NCBI GenBank assembly: GCA_958454405.1
Contig: CAUEBO010000037.1
Location: 1-27,662 of the forward strand
Length of the DNA stretch: 27,662 nucleotides
Reading direction: 5' to 3'
DNA from: an uncultured Eggerthellaceae bacterium
GTDB taxonomy: Bacteria; Actinomycetota; Coriobacteriia; Coriobacteriales; Eggerthellaceae
The notes under the pieces are model-generated. The model searched no databases. It worked only from the letters and a program-made list of their open reading frames with translations, and was not told the DNA's origin. Shown piece by piece: positions 1-6,106 of the stretch. Numbering within the stretch: position 1 is the stretch's first letter; the number at the start of each line of letters is the position of its first letter. The position numbers were made by a program, and so were the translations under genes.

Positions 1-53
1 CGCTGGAACCGGAAGAGGTTTTTTCAGACATGATTCCAGTCCTTGTCAGGTGA
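1..53 (+). CDS. Possible 3' end of an unrecognised gene (partial)
   Basis: One plus-strand frame is open from the window edge to a TGA at 51-53 and reads LEPEEVFSDMIPVLVR. Residue composition and GC-rich third positions are compatible with the end of a coding region, and the stop is followed at once by a GC-rich hairpin, as expected at a gene end. Only 16 residues are visible, so no family can be named. It would converge on the histidine decarboxylase gene. Confidence 0.25.
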   Translation, partial: LEPEEVFSDMIPVLVR

Positions 54-55
54 TG

Positions 56-154
56 CGCGCCCGCGGAACGCGGGCGCGGCTGCGTCGAGCGGGCGCGCCC
101 GATCCAGTCGGGCGCGCCCTTGTCCGAGCCGCCGCGTCGATTCGGACGGCGGCT
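56..154. terminator. Cluster of three GC-rich hairpins between converging genes
   Basis: Three perfect inverted repeats follow each other: 56-65 with 69-78 (10 bp, loop GAA), 91-102 with 108-119 (12 bp, loop TCCAG) and 127-134 with 147-154 (8 bp). None is followed by a clear U-tract on either strand, so these are stable 3'-end structures rather than classic intrinsic terminators. They lie just beyond the stop of the minus-strand gene ending at 177 and just after a plus-strand stop at 53, so a role for both transcripts is plausible. Confidence 0.4.
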
Positions 155-176
155 GCTCTGTTCGGGGGAACCTCTG

Positions 177-1133
177 CTACTTGCCCAGGTTCGTCAGCGG
201 CTCGAAATCCATTTCCTTCAGCCAGCCGCTCAGGTTGAGGTCGTTCAGCGACGTGAAGCCCGTCGTGGGCACGGCGTTGCGAGCCAGCGTGACGTAGGGG
301 CCCACGGTGATGGCGTTGCCGATCTCGCCCGGCTTCATCATGCGGTGCGCGAAGCCCACGTACGTGCGGTCGAACAGCACGCTGGAATCGCGGCCGCACT
401 CCACGACGGACCAGACGATCTCCTTGCGGTGCTGCTCGAGGAAGGCCATCATGTCGTCTTCGTTGTCGTTCTCGGTCCATGCGCCGGCGTCTTCGATGAA
501 CAGGTCGGCCGCGAAGTCGCGGTCGGCGGACAGCGAGATGGCTATGAACGACCAGATGCCGTACGCCTCGCCGTCCTTGAGCGGGCGGTCTTCCTTCGGG
601 CGGTAGGCCGTGACGCCCTTGTTGGCGCAGATGGTGTGCGCGCCGGGGATGGGATGGTAGCGGCGGTTGTTCTCGGTGCCGAACAGCTCGATGCCGGCGT
701 TCAGCAGCGGGGCGGCGTCGAACACCTTGAGCTCCGAGCCGTCGAACTGCTTCTCGGTGAACAGCGGCTTGCTTTTTCCGGAGATGATGTCGTCGTGACG
801 GGCCAGGTCGTAGCCCCACACCTGGCCGGCCATGCCGCAGAACGACGAAGCGGTGAGCATGTTGATCTGGCCGATGTAGGCGTCGGCCGTCTCTGCCTTG
901 TCGTAGGTGACGATGGTGTCGATGAGCGCGTCGTTCGTCTTCTCCACCGTGCCGGCCGACACCTTCAGCACGGACACGTAGCCGTTGCCGTAGGCGCCCG
1001 GCATGCCGTAGCCGTCGCAGTAGTCGTCGTAAGGGCTGATGGCGGTTTTGTCGATGTGGGGCGCGCGCATGCTGGCATGGTAGCCCGACTCGCGGGCGAT
1101 CGTGCGGTTCCTGCGCTCTTCGATGTTCTTCAT
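177..1133 (-). CDS. hdcA: Histidine decarboxylase proenzyme, pyruvoyl-dependent
   Basis: This 318-residue protein would convert L-histidine to histamine and CO2, consuming a proton. It resembles the pyruvoyl enzymes of Lactobacillus 30a and Clostridium perfringens along its whole length. The self-cleavage site is present: in INMLTASSFCG, cleavage between Ser96 and Ser97 would leave a beta chain and an alpha chain capped by a pyruvoyl group. The LFIEDAG segment carries Glu214, matching the proton donor Glu197 of the Lactobacillus enzyme, with the partner Phe two residues before it. Other family blocks are AISPYDDYCDGYGMPGAYGN and MKPGEIGNAI. The start at 1133 is chosen because GAAAGGA lies just upstream; the frame stays open further but lacks family similarity there. 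No histidine/histamine antiporter (HdcP) or hisS-like gene lies on the visible side; the other flank is outside the window. Family assignment is very secure. Confidence 0.95.
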   Translation of the reverse strand: MKNIEERRNRTIARESGYHASMRAPHIDKTAISPYDDYCDGYGMPGAYGNGYVSVLKVSAGTVEKTNDALIDTIVTYDKAETADAYIGQINMLTASSFCGMAGQVWGYDLARHDDIISGKSKPLFTEKQFDGSELKVFDAAPLLNAGIELFGTENNRRYHPIPGAHTICANKGVTAYRPKEDRPLKDGEAYGIWSFIAISLSADRDFAADLFIEDAGAWTENDNEDDMMAFLEQHRKEIVWSVVECGRDSSVLFDRTYVGFAHRMMKPGEIGNAITVGPYVTLARNAVPTTGFTSLNDLNLSGWLKEMDFEPLTNLGK

Positions 1134-1167
1134 GGGGATCCTTTCGCTTTCGGAACGATTCGCGCAG

Positions 1168-1173
1168 ATTGTA
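1168..1173 (-). promoter_or_regulatory. Possible -10 box of the histidine decarboxylase gene
   Basis: The minus strand reads TACAAT here, 35 nt before the start codon, a good -10 match (5 of 6). No convincing -35 box lies at the right distance, so an activator or a different initiation site may be needed. Confidence 0.25.
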
Positions 1174-1358
1174 GGTTCGACGTCGCGTGTGCTTCCTCGC
1201 AATGGGGAAGTGGGGGCGAAATGTGCCCTGCTCGACGTTCCGCTGTAAAGCGCCTGCATCCAACCCGTAACCGCGCATGCAGCCGCTCGCCTGCAACGAA
1301 CGGCTGCGGCGGATCGTGCGGTTTTTGCGCCTCCTCCTTGGCGAGCAGGATCGGATGG

Positions 1359-1389
1359 TATATTACAACTGTAATATAACGATCGTTAT
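1359..1389 (+). promoter_or_regulatory. Two overlapping palindromes, probable TetR operator and promoter
   Basis: An AT-rich island in GC-rich DNA holds two perfect dyads: TATATTACA-AC-TGTAATATA (1359-1378) and ATAACGATCGTTAT (1376-1389), sharing three bases. A TTGGCG at 1338 and TATATT/TATTAC at 1359-1366 could form the promoter. The second dyad ends 13 nt before the start of the TetR gene and touches its ribosome binding site. Placement fits autorepression; whether one or two proteins bind is unknown. Confidence 0.55.
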
Positions 1390-1402
1390 GCAGGAGGGGC
1401 GC

Positions 1403-1957
1403 ATGCCGGAGCAGCGGGTGACGAAGAGGATGGTGCTGGATGCGGCGCTCGACCTCGTGCGCGAGCAGGGCGAGGAGGCGCGCAGCGCCCGCGCCATCGC
1501 CGCGCGTGCAGGCTGCTCGGTGCAGCCCATCTACAGCCTGTTCGGCGACATGGGCGAGTTGACCCGCCAGCTGTACGACCACGCGCGCGCCTGGGTGGCG
1601 GCCTATCATCGCGAGCACGAGCGCGATGGCTCGAACCTGTTCGAAGCGAACGGCTTCTCGCACCTGCGCCTTGCGCGCACCGAGCGCAACCTGTTCCGGT
1701 TCCTGTATCTGTCGCCGCATATGAACGCGCGCAGCTTCCAGGACGTGTACGAGAGCGTGGCGCTGCCGGGCGTCCAGCGGTGCATCGAGGAGCTGGGCCA
1801 GCTGGACCCGGAGGCGGCGCGGAAGCTGTACCTGCATATGATCGTGTACACCCACGGCATGGCCACGATGCTGGCTGCCGGTTCCGACTTCAGCGACGAG
1901 GAGCTGCACGATCGTTTGCACGAGGCGTTCGAGGGTCTGTTGACCTTGGTGAGATAG
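1403..1957 (+). CDS. TetR/AcrR-family transcriptional regulator
   Basis: This 184-residue protein has a TetR N-terminal three-helix DNA-binding domain (about residues 5-50), with the recognition region AARAGCSVQPIYSLFGDMGE. It continues into an all-helical C-terminal ligand/dimerisation domain ending FEGLLTLVR. The start at 1403 is preceded by AGGAGG at good spacing; the reading frame extends upstream only through the operator region, which is not coding. It likely binds the overlapping palindromes just upstream and so controls itself and probably the next gene, which starts 100 nt downstream on the same strand. The ligand cannot be told from sequence. Confidence 0.85.
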   Translation: MPEQRVTKRMVLDAALDLVREQGEEARSARAIAARAGCSVQPIYSLFGDMGELTRQLYDHARAWVAAYHREHERDGSNLFEANGFSHLRLARTERNLFRFLYLSPHMNARSFQDVYESVALPGVQRCIEELGQLDPEAARKLYLHMIVYTHGMATMLAAGSDFSDEELHDRLHEAFEGLLTLVR

Positions 1958-2057
1958 GGTGGAGAAAGGATGCTGGGCGCGGGTGTCCGCGTGGAGCGTC
2001 GGGGCAGTGAGGACGAGCGTTTCGTGCGAAGCGCCATGGCGAAAGGAAACGGCACGT

Positions 2058-2906
2058 ATGGGCAGCGGGGCGAACGGCGCTATGGAGGATAGAGCGAGCG
2101 GCGGCAGGGACGGCGGGGCGCGCGAGGTCGACGCGGCGCGCATGCAGCGAACGCGCGGCGAGCGGGGGAGGGGGCGGCAGCGCGTGCGCCGGCTGATCCT
2201 GCTCGTGTCGTTTTTGCTGTTCCCCGTCACCATATTCTACTTCTCGCCTGCGCTGATCATCGAGGGCGCGCTTGCGGGGGCGGTGGTGGGCAGCACGCTC
2301 GCGTTCTCGCTGCAGTTCCTGCTCGCCCTCGTGCTCAGGCGCGCGTTTTGCGGCTGGGCGTGCCCGGCCGGCGGGCTGCAGGAGATGGAGGCCGATGCGG
2401 TGGGCAAGAGGGCGTTGCTGGGGTGGCGCACGCGCATCAAGTACGTCGTCTGGGTGCCGTGGATCTGCGCGATCGCCGTGTGCGCCTGGGTGGCCGGCGG
2501 GTTCACGACGGTCGATCCGCTGTTGGGCATCCCGGGCGGCGTGTCGATGAACAATCCGCTCGGCCTGGGCATCTACTTCGTCATCGTGGCGCTGTTCTTC
2601 GTGCCCAACCTGTTTCTGGGCCGTCGCGCCATGTGCCACTGCATCTGCTGGATGGCGCCGTTCATGGTGCTGGGCGAAAAGCTGGGAGCGGCGATGCGCC
2701 TGCCGCAGCTGCACGTCGACGCCGATCCGGAGCGTTGCATCGGATGCGGGAAGTGCGTCGCGGCTTGCCCGATGAGCCTGCCGGTTGAAGAGCTGCTCCG
2801 ACAAGGCCCCATCGTCGACGCCGAGTGCATCCAATGCGCAGCCTGCGCCGACGCGTGTTCCAAGGATGCGCTTGTCCTGCGCATGGGGCGCATGCGGCGG
2901 CCTTGA
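2058..2906 (+). CDS. NapH/MauN-like 4Fe-4S membrane protein
   Basis: About 282 residues. After a basic, low-complexity N-terminus come four or so hydrophobic segments (LILLVSFLLFPVTIFYF, a second near the FCG motif, YVVWVPWICAIAVCAWVAG and LGIYFVIVALFFVPNLFL). Two cytoplasmic cysteine motifs characteristic of NapH follow, FCGWACPAG (about 97-105) and CHCICW (about 193-198). Two ferredoxin-type clusters lie at the C-terminus: CIGCGKCVAACP and CIQCAACADACS. The family passes electrons from the membrane quinone pool to a periplasmic or membrane oxidoreductase, but no such enzyme is adjacent, so the partner is unknown. The start is uncertain: 2058 has AAAGGA upstream; a GTG at 1959 and an ATG at 2082 are alternatives. 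Probably co-transcribed with the TetR gene. Confidence 0.8.
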   Translation: MGSGANGAMEDRASGGRDGGAREVDAARMQRTRGERGRGRQRVRRLILLVSFLLFPVTIFYFSPALIIEGALAGAVVGSTLAFSLQFLLALVLRRAFCGWACPAGGLQEMEADAVGKRALLGWRTRIKYVVWVPWICAIAVCAWVAGGFTTVDPLLGIPGGVSMNNPLGLGIYFVIVALFFVPNLFLGRRAMCHCICWMAPFMVLGEKLGAAMRLPQLHVDADPERCIGCGKCVAACPMSLPVEELLRQGPIVDAECIQCAACADACSKDALVLRMGRMRRP

Positions 2907-2948
2907 GGAGGGTCGGAGAAAGTTCCCGATTGTTTTTCGAAAACCGTC

Positions 2949-2979
2949 TTGACCCTCACGTTGCGTGAGGGCGTATGCT
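2949..2979 (+). promoter_or_regulatory. MerR-type promoter with 19-bp spacer and operator dyad
   Basis: TTGACC (2949-2954) and TATGCT (2974-2979) are separated by 19 bp, the overlong spacing that MerR proteins correct by DNA twisting. The spacer contains the perfect dyad CCCTCACG-TTG-CGTGAGGG (2953-2971). The regulator gene follows 72 nt downstream, so this is an autoregulatory site. Such CCTCACG dyads are typical of MerR/TipA-like regulators. Confidence 0.85.
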
Positions 2980-3050
2980 GCGTTTGCGCGACGGGGCGAG
3001 CGCTGAAATCCGGAACCGGCCCCGCATGCGCAAGGCGAAAGGAGCGCGCG

Positions 3051-3821
3051 ATGACGTGCGAGAAGGAATACGCGGTGCACGAGTTGGCCGAGCTGTCGGG
3101 TTGCACGGTGCGCACGCTGCACCATTACGACGAGCTGGGGCTGGTGCGGGCGCGTCGAGCGGCGAACGGATACCGGCGCTACGGGCCGGAGGAGGTCGAC
3201 CGCTTGCAGCAGGTGCTGCTGTACCGCGAGGCCGACCTGGCCCTTGGCGACATCAAACGGCTGCTCGACGACCCGTCGTTCGATGCGCGCGACGCGCTGG
3301 CCGGGCATCTGCGCGAACTGCGCTCCCGGCGCACCCGCCTGGAAGGATTGATCGCGAGCGTGGAGAAAACGCTCGCCAGCATGGAAGGGAACGAACCGAT
3401 GAAAGACGAAGAGAAGTTCGAGGCGTTCAAGCAGGAACTTGTGGACGAGAACGAGGCGAGGCACGGAGCCGAGGCGCGCGAGCGCTGGGGCGATGAGGCC
3501 GTCGATGCGAGCAACGCGAAGGTGATGGGCATGAGCGAGGAAGAGTACCGGCGCACGCAGGAGCTGGAGTCGCAGATCAAGGAAGCGTTGCTGGCCGGGA
3601 TGGCTTCGGGCGACCCGGCGGGCGCGGATGCGCAGCGTGCGGCCGACCTGCACCGCCAGTGGCTGTGCGCGTTCTGGAAGGATGGCGCGTACTCGAAGGA
3701 GGCGCACGCGGGCATGGCCGAGATGTACGTGGCCGACGAGCGCTTCAAGGCGTACTACGAGGCCATCGCTCCCGGCGCTGCCGAGTTTTTGCGCGGCGCC
3801 ATCAAGGCGTACTGCGCGTAA
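3051..3821 (+). CDS. MerR-family regulator with TipAS ligand-binding domain
   Basis: A 256-residue protein. Residues 1-70 form the MerR winged helix (YAVHELAELSGCTVRTLHHY, then GYRRYG), followed by a long dimerisation helix (about 75-110). A C-terminal all-helical TipAS domain (about 115-256) includes the family pattern RWGDEAVDASNAKVMGMSEE and the terminal FLRGAIKAYCA. In Streptomyces TipAL this domain binds thiopeptide antibiotics; Mta and other relatives activate multidrug efflux genes. The start at 3051 has AAAGGAG upstream; an earlier ATG in frame lies inside the promoter and is excluded. No efflux or resistance gene follows on this strand, so it may control only itself locally and act elsewhere. 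Confidence 0.9.
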   Translation: MTCEKEYAVHELAELSGCTVRTLHHYDELGLVRARRAANGYRRYGPEEVDRLQQVLLYREADLALGDIKRLLDDPSFDARDALAGHLRELRSRRTRLEGLIASVEKTLASMEGNEPMKDEEKFEAFKQELVDENEARHGAEARERWGDEAVDASNAKVMGMSEEEYRRTQELESQIKEALLAGMASGDPAGADAQRAADLHRQWLCAFWKDGAYSKEAHAGMAEMYVADERFKAYYEAIAPGAAEFLRGAIKAYCA

Positions 3822-3830
3822 GGAGCCTGA

Positions 3831-3859
3831 CGCCCCGTCGCTCTCGAAGCGGCGGGGCG
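3831..3859 (+). terminator. Hairpin after the MerR gene
   Basis: CGCCCCG (3831-3837) and CGGGGCG (3853-3859) form a GC-rich stem with a 15-nt loop 10 nt past the stop codon. There is no U-tract, so termination is only suggested by position. Confidence 0.4.
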
Positions 3860-3911
3860 ATCTGCGGGAGGTCGGCGATGCGAATTCGCTTGTAATCAGG
3901 TTATTGGCCAA

Positions 3912-3944
3912 CTCGGTTGTGAACACGGTGTGCTCACAACCGAG
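3912..3944. repeat. 11-bp perfect inverted repeat
   Basis: CTCGGTTGTGA (3912-3922) and TCACAACCGAG (3934-3944) are perfect complements around an 11-nt spacer that itself contains ACAC/GTGT. It is in a gene-free stretch, in DNA with lower GC than its neighbours. It may be an operator or a structured RNA; no gene starts near enough to decide. Confidence 0.45.
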
Positions 3945-3996
3945 ACAACATCGGATGGGCGGCTCGTGCGTCCGATTTTGGGCGAGCAGCTCAAGA

Positions 3997-4154
3997 GGCC
4001 GTATCAAAAGTGGTCAAAAGCGCGCTTTTCGAGGTCGCCCCGTAGGGCAAGGGCTCTGCCCTTGCCGCCAACCTGGGGAAACGTTGCTTTGCCGAGCGGC
4101 AAGGGCAGAGCCCTTGCCCTACATGACCGACGAAACGGGCCTTTTGGTACAGCC
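3997..4154. repeat. MITE/REPIN-like element with nested inverted repeats
   Basis: The core is a perfect 26-bp inverted repeat, 4042-4067 against 4097-4122, separated by 29 nt. Each arm is itself a hairpin (GGCAAGGGC-TCT-GCCCTTGCC). Outward, the symmetry continues imperfectly through 4026-4036 and 4125-4136. It ends in near-terminal repeats GGCCGTATCAAAAG (3997-4010) and CTTTTGGTACAGCC (4141-4154), 12 of 14 matching. Paired palindromic units in inverted orientation are the layout of REPIN or short non-autonomous elements. Open frames across it are a by-product of the repeat. The region 3945-3996 and 4155-4270 around it shows no gene. Confidence 0.7.
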
Positions 4155-4270
4155 CGTTGCAAACGCCAGAAAAACGCTTCATACAGAGCAGGTTCTCTTT
4201 AGCGAGCTCTTTGGTGAATTCGTTGGTTTCATTTCCAGGCTGGATTAGTCAATCTCGTCCCTGTAGGCAA

Positions 4271-5194
4271 TCACGGTTTCCTCGGCAGGCAGGAGATGAC
4301 GATGGCCGCGAACATGAGTGCGCACCCGAGCGCTTCGCGAGGGCTGATCGCCTGGCCGAGAACGATCCAACCCGATAGTACGGAAAACACCGACTCCATG
4401 CTGAGAACAAGCGATGCGGTGACCGGTTCTACCGTCTTTTGCCCCCACGCTTGCAGCGTATACGCCACACCGCATGAGAGGATTCCCGTGTACAGGATGG
4501 GGATGCCCGCAGATGCGATCGCTTCCGGCGAAGGCGACTCTGCAAGCAGCGCAACGACGAGGCTTGCAGTTCCGCATGCGAGGAATTGCATGCACGAAAG
4601 CTCGAAGCAATCAACGTGAGGGGCCAAGCGATCGAGGACGGCGATATGGAGCGCTGTGGTGAATGCGCAGGCCAGCACAAGGGCGTCGCCGAGGTTGATG
4701 GCGAGTCCTTCGCGTATGCAGAGCAAGTACATGCCCGCCACGGCGAGCGCGATGCACCCGAGGGTGCGAATGCTCGGTCGTTTTCCTTCGAGCAGTCCGA
4801 ACAGCGGTACGATGACGATGTAGAGCGAGGTGATGAACCCGGCCTTGCCTACCGTGGTGTGCGCGATGCCGATCTGCTGGAACGCTGCGGTTGCGAACAC
4901 GATACCTCCGCACAGCACTCCTCCGCGCACGCTCGACGCTCGGCGAGCATGGGTTTGCCCGCATGCGATTCGGAGCTTGGCAGGACGGGCTTCCCTGGCT
5001 ATGATGATCGGCAGAAGAATGGTGGATCCGAGCAGGAATCGGGCGGCGTTGAACGCGAAAGGCCCGAGGTCGTCGCTCCCTAGACGTTGCGCCACGAGCG
5101 AGGTCCCCCAGATGATCGTCGCAATGGTCAGCATCGCGACCCCGCAGCCCTGCGCTTCCCTTCCCGTCTCGCTTTCCGATCCGGCATGTTTCAT
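4271..5194 (-). CDS. EamA-family (DMT superfamily) transporter
   Basis: A 307-residue inner-membrane protein with ten predicted hydrophobic helices arranged as two EamA repeats. The first begins AMLTIATIIWGTSLVAQRLG, the second around LGDALVLACAFTTALHIAVL. The signature VEPVTASLVLSMESVFSVLSGW near the C-terminus is typical of this family. EamA proteins export amino acids or other small metabolites; the substrate is not predictable here. Start 5194 is preferred because AGG lies 5 nt upstream; an in-frame ATG at 5206 has no ribosome binding site. It is divergent from a CGNR-type regulator with 111-123 nt between them, a pairing that suggests local control. Confidence 0.88.
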   Translation of the reverse strand: MKHAGSESETGREAQGCGVAMLTIATIIWGTSLVAQRLGSDDLGPFAFNAARFLLGSTILLPIIIAREARPAKLRIACGQTHARRASSVRGGVLCGGIVFATAAFQQIGIAHTTVGKAGFITSLYIVIVPLFGLLEGKRPSIRTLGCIALAVAGMYLLCIREGLAINLGDALVLACAFTTALHIAVLDRLAPHVDCFELSCMQFLACGTASLVVALLAESPSPEAIASAGIPILYTGILSCGVAYTLQAWGQKTVEPVTASLVLSMESVFSVLSGWIVLGQAISPREALGCALMFAAIVISCLPRKP

Positions 5195-5206
5195 GGTAAC
5201 CTGCAT

Positions 5207-5317
5207 TTCATATTATCAACGTTACATCAACAGCTCAAATGATGGACTGGCTAAAAGTAACTGTCAATATATATTTTGAACGTTACTATGATTCGGGTGT
5301 ATGATGCACGCTGATCG
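5207..5317. promoter_or_regulatory. Divergent promoter region with repeated AACGTTAC boxes
   Basis: This AT-rich gap holds AACGTTAC at 5218-5225 and again at 5279-5286, plus an inverted GTAAC at 5257-5261. On the minus strand, TTGACA (5262-5267) and CATCAT (5239-5244) are 17 bp apart and make a promoter for the EamA gene. On the plus strand, TATGAT (5287-5292) is a good -10 box for the regulator gene, directly abutting one AACGTTAC box. The boxes are candidate binding sites for the CGNR protein or another factor. Confidence 0.5.
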
Positions 5318-5905
5318 ATGGAACGGAAGGGAAAGAACGGCATGCTGTGTCTCGAATTCGCCAATAGCAGATGGTACGCGCGCCACAAGCCCTACGCCGA
5401 TCCGCTCGATGACGCATCGTGGCGCGAGCGGTTCAGTGCAGCTTGGGAGCTGCCTCGGCTGCCTCAGGGCGGCGACGCTTTGGATGGGCTCAAAAGCTTT
5501 CGAGAAACCGTGTTCGAAGCCGTCACGATGCTCAGCAGAGAAGGCCGGGTGGAACCTGCCGCTATCGACAAGATAAACAAGGTGCTCGCAAGCGACGCGA
5601 GGTCGATCGAACTTGTACGCGAGGATGATCGCTACGTCGCCTCGACGGTGTGCGATGCGAGCGATCTTGCCATCGTGCAGGGAGAGATAGCCCGATCGTT
5701 CGTCGAATTGGCCACGGAAAAGCCCCTCGATCGACTCAGGGTGTGCGCGAATCCTTCATGCGACTGGGTGTTCTTTGACGAAAGCAAGAGCGGGACGCGG
5801 AAGTGGTGCGACAATCGCTGTGCCAGCCTTATGAAGGTGCGCAAGCACCGCGCACTCAAAAAGGGCGCTGAGGGACCGAGCACTCTCGATGGCGCATCCT
5901 GCTAG
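5318..5905 (+). CDS. ABATE-domain / CGNR zinc-finger regulator
   Basis: A 195-residue protein. The N-terminal half begins LCLEFANSRW, the typical opening of the ABATE domain (a putative ligand-sensing or stress-related domain). The C-terminus is the CGNR zinc finger: Cys143-x4-Cys148, then Cys164-DNR-Cys168, followed by the basic segment LMKVRKHRALKK. The usual CGNR reads CDNR here. These proteins are thought to be transcription regulators, and next to an EamA transporter it probably controls that gene. Two starts are possible: 5318, which keeps residues aligned with the family opening but has no ribosome binding site, or ATG at 5342, preceded by a purine-rich GGAAGGGAAAG. Confidence 0.85.
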   Translation: MERKGKNGMLCLEFANSRWYARHKPYADPLDDASWRERFSAAWELPRLPQGGDALDGLKSFRETVFEAVTMLSREGRVEPAAIDKINKVLASDARSIELVREDDRYVASTVCDASDLAIVQGEIARSFVELATEKPLDRLRVCANPSCDWVFFDESKSGTRKWCDNRCASLMKVRKHRALKKGAEGPSTLDGASC

Positions 5906-6076
5906 ATAGCCCTCTCCTCGAGCACGCCATGCTCCACGTTGCCCGAGGTCTTATTCACGATGGGCAGCAGGCCGCGCGTGCTCTGGTGCGTGTGGAGTGC
6001 CGGCAAGCGCCGAGACGAAGAATCCCGGGCGGTGCGTGCCAACCAGAACCTGTTCGTTGGCGCCGCACAGGATCCC
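5902..6076 (-). pseudogene. Frame-disrupted coding remnant, family not recognised
   Basis: Directly downstream of the MFS gene, the minus strand shows protein-like sequence with GC-rich third positions split over two frames. One, in frame with the MFS gene beyond its stop and a further TGA, reads ILCGANEQVLVGTHRPGFF and VSALAGT. From about 6000 the second reads STRGLLPIVNKTSGNVEHG and ends VLEERAI at a stop at 5902-5904. Neither frame has a start codon. This looks like the decayed end of a gene with at least one frameshift, but coding character is judged only by codon pattern and could be chance. Confidence 0.3.
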
Positions 6077-6106
6077 TCAACTTCGGCTTCCGCCTCGCCC
6101 GTTCTC

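Noticed and set aside
46..1296. Long open frames opposite or alongside the histidine decarboxylase gene, including one of 416 codons.
   Set aside because: They are Arg/His-rich by-products of high-GC coding on the real strand; the decarboxylase frame has clear family motifs and a ribosome binding site.
1970..2092. A 40-codon frame starting ATG at 1970 right behind GGAG, between the TetR and NapH-like genes.
   Set aside because: It overlaps the longer gene's N-terminal frame, shows no conserved look, and the motif is as likely the ribosome site of a GTG/ATG start for the Fe-S protein.
3628..4248. Open frames crossing the 3997-4154 repeat, containing phrases like GQGLCPCR and ARAEPLPY on both strands.
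   Set aside because: They are translations of the inverted repeat itself, which explains the same phrases in both directions.
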